Source: Solilutibacter silvestris
Lineage (GTDB): Bacteria > Pseudomonadota > Gammaproteobacteria > Xanthomonadales > Xanthomonadaceae
Assembly: GCF_002895945.1 (NCBI RefSeq)
Contig: NZ_NPZB01000002.1
Span: forward strand, 806,001-870,000
Length of the DNA: 64,000 nt
Direction: 5' to 3'
In this document: positions 46,727 to 59,378 of the stretch, in pieces
Numbering within the stretch: position 1 is the stretch's first letter
Layout: each line of letters begins with the position of its first letter
Translations under genes and position numbers: made by a program
Notes under the pieces: model-generated
Told to the model about the DNA's origin: nothing
Database searches by the model: none
The model's input: the letters and a program-made list of their open reading frames with translations, nothing else

Positions 46727-48447
46727 GCGAACACCCCGTCATCCGTCGTCGCGAAGTCGTCCAGCCGCAAGGCGACTGGCCTGCCGATGCGCCCGAAGCG
46801 CTGCGCAACCTCCATGCCGCGCGCGGCAGTCGCAGTGCCAACCACGCTTGGCCGCGACTCGCCGACCTGCCATCGCCAGAATCATTGCTCGATATCGATC
46901 GCGCTGTCGCCCTGTTGCACGACGCGCTGGACGGCGATCGCCACATCGTCATCAGCAGCGATTTCGATTGCGATGGCGCCACCGCCTGCGCGGTGATGTT
47001 GCGCGGCCTGCGCCTGCTTGGTGCGCGCAAGGTGTCGTTCGCGGTGCCGGATCGCATGCGTCATGGCTATGGACTCACACCCGGATTCGTCGACGAACTC
47101 GAACCGTTGCGGCCGGAATTGCTGGTCACGGTCGATCACGGCATCGCCTGCCACGCCGGTATTGCTGCTGCGCGCGAACGTGGCTGGAACGTTTTGGTCA
47201 CCGATCATCATCTGCCTGGCGAAACGCTGCCGGATGCGAACGCGATCGTCGATCCCAATCGCCATGGCGACCTGTTCCCGTGCAAGATGCTGTCCGGTGT
47301 CGGCGTGGCGTTCTACGTGCTCTCGGCGCTGCGGGCGGCGATGCGTGCCTTGGGCGATGCGCGCGCAAACGACGCGGACCTGTCGCCGCTGCTCGATCTC
47401 GTCGCGGTTGGCACCGTCGCCGACCTGGTGCCGCTCGATGCCTGCAACCGCGCACTGGTCGCGGCGGGATTGCGGCGCTTGCGACTAGGGAAAGGCTGCG
47501 TCGGCCTGCGTGCGTTGATCGAAGTCGCCGGTCGCGATGCCTCGCGCCTGTCCACCGCCGATCTCGGATTCGCCATTGGCCCGCGCATCAACGCTGCGGG
47601 ACGGCTCGACGACATGCGTCTCGGCATCCGTTGCCTCGTCACCGACGATCCCGCCGAAGCACGCGAACTCGCGCGCATCCTCCACGAGATCAACGCCACC
47701 CGTCGCGAGGTGCAGGACGGCATGGTCGCGGAAGCGCTGGCTCGGGTTCCGCGAACGGTCGCCGATGTCCCCGCGCTATGCCTGTTCGATCCCGACTGGC
47801 ATCCCGGCGTGATCGGCCTCGTCGCGTCGAAACTGGTCGAACAGCACCATCGCCCGGCGTTGACGTTCGCGCGTTCCGAACCGGACTCGACGTCATTGCG
47901 TGGTTCCGCGCGCTCGATTCCCGGTGTCCACATGCGTGACGCGATCGCCCGCATCGACGCCCTGCATCCGGGCCTGATCGATCGCTTCGGCGGTCACGCC
48001 ATGGCGGCGGGCCTGACGCTGGACGAAACGAAACTGCCGCAGTTCCGTGCGGCGTTCACCGATGTCATCGCCGCACAACTCGATGCCGACGTGCTGGAAC
48101 GCGTGCTGTGGAGCGATGGATCGCTGGCGATTGCGGACATCGATCATCGCCTCGCCATCGCCCTGCGTGACGGCGGCGCTTGGGGGCAGGGCTATCCCGA
48201 ACCGGCCTTCGACGATGTCTTCGATGTCCTCGGCACACGCTGCGTCGCCGGCAAGCATCTCGCGCTGGAACTCGGGCGCGATGGCCGGCGCTGGCGTGCG
48301 ATCCAGTTCAGTGGCTGGACGGCGGATCCGATTCCAGCACGGGTGCGAGTGCTGTATCGCCCGGCGCCCGATGACTGGAAGGGTGGCGAGGCAGTGCAAT
48401 TGATGGTGTTGCATCGCGAGCCTGCCGAAGATCCGATCGGCGCTTGA
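46687..48447 (+). CDS. recJ: Single-strand-specific 5'-3' exonuclease RecJ
   Basis: A 586-residue DHH-family exonuclease for recombination and mismatch repair. Metal-binding motifs: SDFDCDGATACAV (Asp92, Asp94, Asp96), VTVDHGIA and TDHHLPG (Asp173-His174-His175); the DHHA1 region has DRFGGHAMAAGLTL, and an OB-like C-terminal domain follows. The start is uncertain: GTG 46687 overlaps rpfE by 40 bases, while TTG 46723 (SEHPVIRRREVVQ follows) overlaps the rpfE stop by TTGA and would be 12 residues shorter. The 3' end lies over the end of the opposing acyltransferase gene. Confidence 0.94.
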   Translation: MADVPSPRADIQLSEHPVIRRREVVQPQGDWPADAPEALRNLHAARGSRSANHAWPRLADLPSPESLLDIDRAVALLHDALDGDRHIVISSDFDCDGATACAVMLRGLRLLGARKVSFAVPDRMRHGYGLTPGFVDELEPLRPELLVTVDHGIACHAGIAAARERGWNVLVTDHHLPGETLPDANAIVDPNRHGDLFPCKMLSGVGVAFYVLSALRAAMRALGDARANDADLSPLLDLVAVGTVADLVPLDACNRALVAAGLRRLRLGKGCVGLRALIEVAGRDASRLSTADLGFAIGPRINAAGRLDDMRLGIRCLVTDDPAEARELARILHEINATRREVQDGMVAEALARVPRTVADVPALCLFDPDWHPGVIGLVASKLVEQHHRPALTFARSEPDSTSLRGSARSIPGVHMRDAIARIDALHPGLIDRFGGHAMAAGLTLDETKLPQFRAAFTDVIAAQLDADVLERVLWSDGSLAIADIDHRLAIALRDGGAWGQGYPEPAFDDVFDVLGTRCVAGKHLALELGRDGRRWRAIQFSGWTADPIPARVRVLYRPAPDDWKGGEAVQLMVLHREPAEDPIGA

Positions 48448-49597
48448 GTCCGAACAACGGGCGCAGCCAGCCGATGCGACGGATCAGGCATTCATGCAGC
48501 AACAGGCACCCTGCGATCGTTCCTGCAACCACCAGCAGTGGTTCCACCACCGGCCCGAGATGCTTCGGGATCAGCATAAAGGCGATGGCGATGATCAAGG
48601 TCTGGTGCAGCACGTACCAGGGAAAGATCGCTTCCGTGCAATAGGGCAGCCAGTGAAACGGCTTGTCCAGCAATACCCGCCCCCAACCGAAGATCGCCAA
48701 CAGCGCCAACCATGTGTAGCTGGCGCGACCGATACGCTCGACTGCACCCCAGGAGACATGCATCGTCCATTCCGGCAACGGGTCTGCCGGCGGATGGCCA
48801 CCCAGCCAGCGCAGCCCCAATTCGAGCGAGATCGCCAGTACCGCCGCCACGAGTGTCTTCCAGCGCCGGCGTTCGACCCAAGTCCAAAACCACTGGCTGG
48901 CCGCCAGCAGGTAGCCGAGCAGGAACAGCGGCAGCGATTCGGCGTGCACCGTCCAGTCGCCGAGCAGCGCGTGGCTCTCTGGATAGCGCGGCATCAGCCA
49001 CAACTGCACGAAGATCATCCACGCGGCGGGAGCGACAACCAGCAGCCATCCGGCAATGGCGGAGCGCGCCCGAGGTTCCATCCACGCCCGCATGCGCCTG
49101 AGCGCTGGCATCAGCACCAACAGCAACATCGTATACGGCCACAAATAGGCCAGGTACCAGAGATGGTTCCAGGTCGGAGTGGTCAGGCACTGGCCGTCGC
49201 GGCAGAGCCCGGCGGTCACGTAGAGCTTGTAGAAGTGCGAAAAGCCCCCGGCGTAGCCGAACTGCGTAATGATCTGGATCCAGGTTTGCGGCGGAACCAC
49301 GACAAACATGCCGAAGATCAGCGGCAGCAGCAGGCGCCAGCTGCGCGTGGCTGCGAAGCGCAGCCGATGGTCTCCTGCTCTGGTGAGGCCGATGGCGATT
49401 CCGGAAATCATGAACAGCAGCGGCATTCGCCAGCGGTTGAGCGCGATCATCGGCCACTGCAGCCATTCGGCCGTGTAGTCGCTCTTGATGTGGAAGCCCC
49501 AGTCGGCGACGTAGACCATGGCCGAGTGGTAGAGGATCAGCAAGGCGAAGGCGAGAATCCGCAAGGCATCGATATCGTGTCGGCGACGGTTGTCCAT
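48308..49597 (-). CDS. Acyltransferase-3 family membrane protein (OpgC-like)
   Basis: A 429-residue inner-membrane protein with about ten helices. It starts RRRHDIDALRILAFALLILYH, the arginine- and histidine-bearing first helix of acyltransferase-3 proteins that O-acylate cell-surface sugars or glucans; RMPLLFMISGIAIGL and YPFHQT-like WYVLHQTLIIAIAF also fit. The target is unknown. The last 46 codons run antisense into the end of recJ (140-base overlap) and encode a Pro/Ser/Arg-rich tail without family features, as if the original stop was lost. It interrupts the recJ-rpfD order known from Xanthomonas and may be an insertion. Confidence 0.82.
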   Translation of the reverse strand: MDNRRRHDIDALRILAFALLILYHSAMVYVADWGFHIKSDYTAEWLQWPMIALNRWRMPLLFMISGIAIGLTRAGDHRLRFAATRSWRLLLPLIFGMFVVVPPQTWIQIITQFGYAGGFSHFYKLYVTAGLCRDGQCLTTPTWNHLWYLAYLWPYTMLLLVLMPALRRMRAWMEPRARSAIAGWLLVVAPAAWMIFVQLWLMPRYPESHALLGDWTVHAESLPLFLLGYLLAASQWFWTWVERRRWKTLVAAVLAISLELGLRWLGGHPPADPLPEWTMHVSWGAVERIGRASYTWLALLAIFGWGRVLLDKPFHWLPYCTEAIFPWYVLHQTLIIAIAFMLIPKHLGPVVEPLLVVAGTIAGCLLLHECLIRRIGWLRPLFGLKRRSDLRQARDATPSIALPRHPSSHRAPGDTALAPVLESDPPSSH

Positions 49598-49752
49598 CGA
49601 TGGGCATCCACAAAGAAGATGGCGCCAGCTTTCGACCTGCCGGCAGCGATCTCCAGCGCCAGATGACCAGATGCGAGGTCCCTGTGACGAATTGCAGGCC
49701 AACAGGGACGAGTCGTGGGGGCCGATGTCGCGCCCACCCATACAATGCGTGG

Positions 49753-50631
49753 ATGGAATCCGGCCCGACGACGTTTTACCAACGCTACCTGCCGTGGCGA
49801 CGCAGTTTCGAAACCGGCTTCTGGATCATCCAGTTCCTGGTCAGTGCGATCGCGAACAGCATTACGGTTGGAGTGGATGCGCAGCGCCTCCAGCTCGCGC
49901 TCGCGCCGTGGCAGGCGGCGACCCTGGAGACCAGCAGCGCCCTCGCATCGTTGCTGCTGGTGCCGGCCGTAGTCTGGATGGTGCGTCGCTGGCCGATCCA
50001 CCTCGACAACTTGCGACGCACGCTGCCGATCCATGTGCTCGCCAGCGTCGGCTGGTCGATGCTGCATGTCGTGGGCATGGTCGCCATCCGCAAGATCGTC
50101 TACGCCAGCCAAGGCACCCATTACGACTTCGATCCATGGTGGTCCGGATTCGGTTACGAATACCTGAAGGATGTCCGCAGCTACGCCAGCATGGTGGTGG
50201 CGATCGAAGGCTATCGGTTCGTCATGCTGCGCCTGCAGGGCGAAGCCAGCCTGCTCGACAGGCCGGATGAAGGGCCGCCGGTCGAATCGATCGAACGTCC
50301 CGAACGTTTCCTGATCCGCAAGCTCAATCGCGAGTTCCTGGTCGCCGCCAACGACATCGAATGGCTGCAGGCGTCCGGCAATTACGTCAACCTGCGCGTC
50401 CGCGGCCACGATTACCCGTTGCGCAGCACCATTGCGGGCATCGAGGCCAAGCTCGACCCGGAACGCTTCCTGCGCATCCAGCGCAGCTACATGGTCAATC
50501 TCGACCAGGTGGTGTCGATCGAGCCGCTGGACACCGGCGACGCCCGCGTCCACATGCGCGATGGCGCACGACTGCCATGCAGCCGCACCTACCGCAACGG
50601 GCTGCGGCAGCGCTTTGGGCAAGACGGGTGA
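49753..50631 (+). CDS. rpfD: LytTR-domain membrane regulator RpfD
   Basis: A 292-residue protein: about four hydrophobic segments in the first 170 residues (FWIIQFLVSAIANSIT; SSALASLLLVPAVVWMV; VLASVGWSMLHVVGMVAI), then a LytTR DNA-binding domain (about 190-285) with RFLIRKLNREFLVAANDIEW, LRSTIAGIEAKL, FLRIQRSYMVNLDQVVSIEP and LPCSRTYRNGL. Position next to recJ and prfB matches rpfD of Xanthomonas. The genes it controls are not known. ATG 49753 begins MESGPTTFYQRYLPWR. The 155 bases upstream separate it from the divergent acyltransferase. Confidence 0.87.
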   Translation: MESGPTTFYQRYLPWRRSFETGFWIIQFLVSAIANSITVGVDAQRLQLALAPWQAATLETSSALASLLLVPAVVWMVRRWPIHLDNLRRTLPIHVLASVGWSMLHVVGMVAIRKIVYASQGTHYDFDPWWSGFGYEYLKDVRSYASMVVAIEGYRFVMLRLQGEASLLDRPDEGPPVESIERPERFLIRKLNREFLVAANDIEWLQASGNYVNLRVRGHDYPLRSTIAGIEAKLDPERFLRIQRSYMVNLDQVVSIEPLDTGDARVHMRDGARLPCSRTYRNGLRQRFGQDG

Positions 50632-50687
50632 GGGTAGGAGCCCCGGCTGCTATCATGCTCGGCTGTTTCCGTAGTCAGTTTCCGCAC

Positions 50688-51813
50688 ATGATCGAGCTCA
50701 ATCCAATCCGAGCCCGCATCGCCGACCTCAGCGGTCGGCTCGATGCGCTCCGGGGGTATCTTTGACTACGACGCCAAACGCGAGCGTCTTGAAGAAGTCG
50801 AGCGTGAGCTCGAAAACCCCGACATCTGGAACGATTCCGAACGCGCGCAGGCGCTCGGTCGCGAGCGTTCGCTGCTCGACAAGACCGTCAATGGCATCCG
50901 CGACCTGAAGGACGGCCTCGGCGGTGCGGGCGAATTGCTCGATCTCGCCGAAATGGAAGACGACGAAGACACCGCGCTGGCCGTGGTCACCGACGTCGAT
51001 CGCTTCGAAAAGGGCGTCGAGCAGCTGGAATTCCAGCGCATGTTCTCCGGCAAGATGGATTCGCATTCGGCCTTCGTCGATATCCAGGCCGGCGCCGGCG
51101 GCACCGAAGCGCAGGACTGGGCGGAAATGCTGTTGCGCATGTATCTGCGCTGGGCGGAATCGCGCGGCTGGAAGACCGAGTTGATGGAAGTCAGCGGCGG
51201 CGATGTCGCCGGCATCAAGTCGGCGACCTTCCGCGTCGAAGGCGAATACGCTTACGGCTGGCTCAAGACCGAGATCGGCGTGCATCGACTGGTGCGCAAG
51301 TCGCCGTTCGATTCCGACAATCGCCGCCACACCAGTTTCACCAGCGTCTTCGTGTCGCCGGAAGTGGACGACGACATCGACATCGACATCAATCCCGCCG
51401 ATCTGCGCACCGACGTGTACCGTTCCTCGGGCGCGGGTGGCCAGCACGTCAACAAGACCGAATCCGCGGTGCGCATCACCCACATCCCGACCAATACCGT
51501 GGTCGCCTGCCAGACCGGCCGCAGCCAGCACCAGAACCGCGATACCGCGATGAAGATGCTGGCGGCGAAGCTGTACGAGCTTGAGGTCCAGAAGCGCAAC
51601 GCCGAGAAGGACGCGCTGGAAGCGACCAAGGCCGACATCGGCTGGGGCAGCCAGATCCGCAATTACGTGCTCGACCAGAGCCGGATCAAGGATCTGCGCA
51701 CCGGCATCGAACGCAGCGATACCCAGAAGGTGCTCGATGGCGATCTCGACGAATTCGTCGAAGCCAGCCTGAAGTCGGGACTGGAAGCGGGTGCCAAACG
51801 CATCGATTTATAA
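50688..51813 (+). CDS. prfB: Peptide chain release factor 2, made by programmed +1 frameshift
   Basis: RF2 terminates translation at UGA and UAA. The first 25 codons run from ATG 50688 to the in-frame TGA at 50763-50765; translation continues in the +1 frame from 50764, giving 375 residues (join 50688-50762 and 50764-51813). In the joined protein the stop-recognition motif SPF is at 205-207 and the catalytic GGQ ([15 protein letters not shown]) at 250-252, the same numbers as in E. coli. Low RF2 lets the ribosome stall at TGA and shift, giving autoregulation. A TATCAT -10-like element lies near 50651. It is the usual neighbour of lysS. Confidence 0.97.
50752..50766 (+). other. prfB programmed +1 frameshift site
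   Basis: GGGGGT (50752-50757) acts as an internal Shine-Dalgarno, followed by TAT CTT TGA C. The slip is on CTT at 50760-50762, one T is skipped, and GAC is read next. It matches the classical site. Confidence 0.97.
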
Positions 51814-51853
51814 GTCTGTTGTTTGTGTTCCGATCACTGACGAGGAGACTGGT

Positions 51854-52138
51854 ATGAACCGCAAGAAGATCTGCTTCATTCTGTTTGTTTCTGTTGCACT
51901 GGCAGCATTCGGTGCAGCCGCGCAACCACGGCAAGACGGTGGCATCAAGCACGATACCAAGGCCGTTGGCCATGACATCGCCAATGGCGCTCGCAAAGTC
52001 GGGCATGGAACAAAACACGCCGCCAAGACAGTTGGTCACGGTGCAAGGAAGGCCGGGACCGCTGTCGGCCATGGTGCGCGCCAAGGCTGGCACGCGACCA
52101 AACACGCAGTGAAGCATGTGTTCCACAAGGGTGATTGA
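51854..52138 (+). CDS. Small exported His/Lys-rich repeat protein, function unknown
   Basis: A 94-residue protein. ATG 51854 follows a strong GAGGAGA ribosome site. Residues 1-23 are a signal peptide (ICFILFVSVALAAFGAAAQ). The rest is a basic stretch of about 65 residues made of degenerate units of about 10-11 residues: TKAVGHDIANG, ARKVGHGTKH, AAKTVGHGARK, AGTAVGHGARQ, then GWHATKHAVKHVFHKG. The period suggests an amphipathic helix with regularly spaced His and Lys/Arg, possibly binding metal, nucleic acid or membrane; none is shown. It lies alone between prfB and lysS, where Xanthomonas has no conserved gene that I recall. Confidence 0.8.
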   Translation: MNRKKICFILFVSVALAAFGAAAQPRQDGGIKHDTKAVGHDIANGARKVGHGTKHAAKTVGHGARKAGTAVGHGARQGWHATKHAVKHVFHKGD

Positions 52139-52219
52139 GCGCCAGCGGATACGCTTTCTCCATATTCCACAAGTGAGACATCAACTGCCGGTACAGACGC
52201 CGGCAGTCACGGAAACCCC

Positions 52220-53737
<1,518 letters not shown>

Positions 53738-55429
53738 TTACGCCTTCGGTGCCGCATCCCGCAATTCGCGCCGCAAAATCTTGCCGACGTTCGTCTTCGG
53801 CAGTTCCGTACGGAATTCGACGACGTGCGGGCGCTTGTAGCCGGTGAGGTTTTCCTTCGCGTAGGCGATCACCTGTTCGGCCGTGAGCGATGGATCCTTC
53901 TTCACGATCACCACCTTCACCGCTTCGCCGGAATGTTCGTCCGGCACGCCGACGGCGGCCACTTCGGCGATGCCCGGCATCGACGCGAGTACGTCTTCGA
54001 TTTCATTCGGATAGACGTTGAAGCCGGACACCAGGATCATGTCCTTCTTGCGATCGACGATGAAGACAAAACCGGTTGACTCGATCCGCGCCATGTCGCC
54101 GGTATGCAGCCAGCTGTCGCCATCGATCTGCTGCGCCGTTTCCGCCGGGCGCTGCCAGTAACCGGCCATGACTTGCGGGCCCTTGATGCACAGTTCGCCG
54201 ACTGCGGCACCGTCCATCGCCAGGGTTTTGCCGTCGTCGTCCTTGATGCAGACATCGGTGGACGGAATCGGCAGGCCGATCGAACCGTTGTAGGCGGGCA
54301 GGTCGAGTGGATTGATGCAGGCGGCGGGAGAGGTTTCCGTCAAGCCATAGGCTTCGGAAAGCGTGCAGCCGGTGACGGCCTTCCAGCGCTCGGCGACGCT
54401 GCGTTGCACCGCCATGCCGCCGCCCAATGACAGGTGCAGGTGCGAGAAATCGACCTCATCGAAACCGGGCGTGTTGAGCAGGCCGTTGAACAGCGTGTTG
54501 ACGCCGGTGAAGGAGGTGAACTTGTGCTTCTTCAATTCCTTGACGAAGCCGGGCATGTCGCGCGGATTGGTGATGAGGATATTGCGCGCGCCCAGTTCCA
54601 TGAACACCAGGCCGTTCGCTGTCAACGCGAAGATGTGATACAGCGGCAGCGCGGTGATGATGGTTTCCTGGCGGTCCTCGCTCACGCACGGCGAGATCCA
54701 CGCGCCGGCCTGCAGCATGTTCGAGACCAGGTTGCGATGGGTCAGCATCGCGCCCTTGGCGACGCCGGTGGTGCCGCCGGTGTATTGCAGGAAGGCGATG
54801 TCGCTGTTCTTGACTTCCACTTTCGGCATCGGCGCGTTTGCGCCTGCAGCCAGTGCATCGCGATAGCGGATGGCACCGGGAATCGAATACGCCGGCACCA
54901 TCTTCTTGACGTGCTTGACCACGAAGTTGACCAGCGCGCCCTTCAATCCACCGAGCAGGTCGCCGAGGCCGGTGGTGACCACGTGCTTGACGGCGGTGTC
55001 GGGCAGTGCATCCGCAAGCGTCTTGCCGAAGTTGTCGACGACGACGATCGCGACCGCGCCGGAATCCTTGAGCTGGTGCTCGAGTTCGCGCGCGGTGTAG
55101 AGCGGATTGACGTTCACCACGGTCAAGCCGGCGCGCAGGATGCCGAAGGTGGCGATCGGCTGCTGCAGGCAGTTGGGCATCATCACCGCGACGCGGTCGC
55201 CCTTCGACAGTTTCAGGGTGTTGAGCAGGAACGAGGCGAACTGCGCGCTGAGGGTGTCGAATTCGCCATAGGTGAGCGACTTGCCCATGCAATAGAACGA
55301 GTCGCGGTCGCGATGCTTGCTGATCGCGCGTTCCAGTACCGCGTTGATCGACGTGTAGGAATCGGGATCGATGGTGGCGGCAACGCCCTTCGGGTAGTTC
55401 GCGAGCCAGGGGCGTTCGAGTTCACTCAT
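53738..55429 (-). CDS. rpfB: Long-chain acyl-CoA ligase RpfB/FadD
   Basis: A 563-residue AMP-forming ligase that activates fatty acids with CoA. P-loop-like motif YTGGTTGVAKGAML, adenylate motif AYGLTETSPAACINPL, WLHTGDMARI and the C-terminal hinge IVDRKKDMILVSGFNVYPNE are complete; the catalytic lysine stands in LPKTNVGKILRREL. In Xanthomonas RpfB turns over fatty acids and DSF signals and is adjacent to rpfF; here rpfF is not present and lysS follows directly. Start 55429 (MSELERPWLANYP) is the usual one; a longer frame runs upstream without conservation. Confidence 0.93.
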   Translation of the reverse strand: MSELERPWLANYPKGVAATIDPDSYTSINAVLERAISKHRDRDSFYCMGKSLTYGEFDTLSAQFASFLLNTLKLSKGDRVAVMMPNCLQQPIATFGILRAGLTVVNVNPLYTARELEHQLKDSGAVAIVVVDNFGKTLADALPDTAVKHVVTTGLGDLLGGLKGALVNFVVKHVKKMVPAYSIPGAIRYRDALAAGANAPMPKVEVKNSDIAFLQYTGGTTGVAKGAMLTHRNLVSNMLQAGAWISPCVSEDRQETIITALPLYHIFALTANGLVFMELGARNILITNPRDMPGFVKELKKHKFTSFTGVNTLFNGLLNTPGFDEVDFSHLHLSLGGGMAVQRSVAERWKAVTGCTLSEAYGLTETSPAACINPLDLPAYNGSIGLPIPSTDVCIKDDDGKTLAMDGAAVGELCIKGPQVMAGYWQRPAETAQQIDGDSWLHTGDMARIESTGFVFIVDRKKDMILVSGFNVYPNEIEDVLASMPGIAEVAAVGVPDEHSGEAVKVVIVKKDPSLTAEQVIAYAKENLTGYKRPHVVEFRTELPKTNVGKILRRELRDAAPKA

Positions 55430-55620
55430 TCCGGTTGTTCCTTGCACGCTGCGGTGGAGTATGGATCGTCGGTCGATTGGAGCATGCGCATGCTGCATGC
55501 GGCAAGCATCGGTGTTGGTGCGATGCAGCAGTCGCGACATGCAGTGCAATTCGAGCGGGAAGTGCGGACGCTTCGGAACGAGCGGCGAGATGGCGGATTC
55601 CCTGAAGCGACCGTGCCGCC

Positions 55621-55750
55621 GCATGGGTGAGGAAGCGCCGCTGACGCGGCATGCCGCGTGGCGATTCCGAACGTCACGAGCGCAAGCGAGTGGCCGGTCC
55701 CGCGCAGCGGGCGGCGGACGAGCCTACATGGATGTATTCACGGCGTGTCG
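55621..55750 (+). repeat. Dispersed intergenic repeat, copy D (long form)
   Basis: GCATGGGTGAGGAAGCGC, the palindrome ACGCGGCATGCCGCGT (55644-55659), GGCGATTCCGAACG and the core GAGCCTACATGGATGTATTC with ACGGCGTGTC match copy B in order. Between them GTCAC-GAGCGCAAGCGA-GTGGC stands where B has GCCCC-GAGCGCTGCGA-GGGGC, so pairing is kept. It lies downstream of the acnA stop, in the 379-base acnA-rpfB gap. The remaining part of the gap (55430-55620) is the rpfB upstream region with no gene. Confidence 0.87.
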
Positions 55751-55754
55751 CGGA

Positions 55755-55789
55755 AGGGAACCGACGCCTCGCGGCTAACCCGGTTCCCT
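55755..55789. other. Perfect 9-bp stem-loop after acnA
   Basis: AGGGAACCG (55755-55763) and CGGTTCCCT (55781-55789) are exact inverted repeats with a 17-base loop, 20 bases beyond the acnA stop. There is no T-run on the acnA strand, so it may protect the mRNA 3' end rather than terminate alone. Confidence 0.55.
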
Positions 55790-55808
55790 GTCGCTCACAG
55801 CAAAGACG

Positions 55809-58580
<2,772 letters not shown>

Positions 58581-58669
58581 TGCGGTGCTCCGAAGGGGGA
58601 AGGAGGCTGGGGTCATTATCCGCCAGCATCCGTGACATGCGCCTGCGACCTTGGCGGGGCAGGTCCGGA

Positions 58670-58708
58670 TTGAGTATGTCACGACAAGTATGTATAATTC
58701 GTGCATAC
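58670..58708 (+). promoter_or_regulatory. Strong sigma70 promoter with operator for vapBC
   Basis: TTGAGT (58670-58675), 17 bases, then perfect TATAAT (58693-58698). Inverted arms GTATG (58688-58692) and CATAC (58704-58708) enclose the -10, a fitting site for autorepression by the antitoxin. Confidence 0.8.
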
Positions 58709-58727
58709 CAAGCGAGGACATGCAGGG

Positions 58728-58931
58728 ATGGAAGCGATCGTCGCCGAACGTGGCCAGATCACCTTGCCCAAGGCCGTGCGCGATGCGCTGGGCCTGACCA
58801 AGGGCAGCGTCCTCAAGGTCGAGCTGGATGGCAGCCGGATTGTCCTGCGCAAGAACGTGGATGACGCCATTTCCCGCGTCCGCGGCAAGTTCGCTCTCGA
58901 TAACGACAGCGAAGGCAGCAGGAAGAAATGA
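58728..58931 (+). CDS. vapB: AbrB/VapB-type antitoxin
   Basis: A 67-residue swapped-hairpin DNA-binding antitoxin: MEAIVAERGQITLPKAVRDA, then LGLTKGSVLKVELDGSRIVL and an acidic/basic C-terminal tail that would bind the toxin. ATG 58728 gives the conserved family start; an in-frame GTG at 58701 overlaps the operator and is unlikely. Its stop overlaps the toxin start by ATGA. It probably represses its own promoter through the inverted repeat at 58688-58708. Confidence 0.87.
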   Translation: MEAIVAERGQITLPKAVRDALGLTKGSVLKVELDGSRIVLRKNVDDAISRVRGKFALDNDSEGSRKK

Positions 58932-59329
58932 TCGCCGTCGATACCCCCGTCCTGATCGAACTGCTGACTGATGGCCCGCGCGCCGATGCGGTCGAGGCTT
59001 GCCTGCGCCAATGCCTGGGCAACGGTCGCGTGGTGTTGTGCGATGCGACACTGGCCGACCTGTGTTCGGCCTTGCGCAACGGCGCTGACGCGCTGGCCGC
59101 GCTCGAGGAAATGGGCGTGCATTTCAGCGCCATCGAAGCCAAGTCGGCCTTGCGTGCCGGCGAGATGCAGCGACGTCATCGCACGCGTGCGGGTGAAGAT
59201 CGGGCGATTGCCGATTTCCTCGTCGGCGCACATGCACTGCTGCAATGCGATGGCCTGGTGACGTTCGACACCGCCTTCCATCGCGATTACTTCAAGGGAC
59301 TGAAATTGATCGTCCCCGCAAACGAATAA
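58928..59329 (+). CDS. vapC: PIN-domain toxin, VapC-like ribonuclease
   Basis: A 133-residue PIN-domain protein. Acidic residues expected in the active site are Asp5 ([12 protein letters not shown]), Asp44 ([10 protein letters not shown]), Asp96 ([14 protein letters not shown]) and Asp114 ([12 protein letters not shown]). The second is usually Glu, so Asp44 is a conservative change. Such toxins cleave tRNA or rRNA when the antitoxin is lost. It is coupled to vapB by ATGA and sits between the two aconitase genes. Confidence 0.87.
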   Translation: MIAVDTPVLIELLTDGPRADAVEACLRQCLGNGRVVLCDATLADLCSALRNGADALAALEEMGVHFSAIEAKSALRAGEMQRRHRTRAGEDRAIADFLVGAHALLQCDGLVTFDTAFHRDYFKGLKLIVPANE

Positions 59330-59378
59330 CCAAATTTCTTCTCACGACATTCTTCTCACAGAACCACCGGAGCCCACC

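Noticed and set aside
50688-50765. prfB as a frameshifted pseudogene
   Set aside because: The TGA lies in the known programmed frameshift context and the joined protein has SPF and GGQ at the expected residue numbers.
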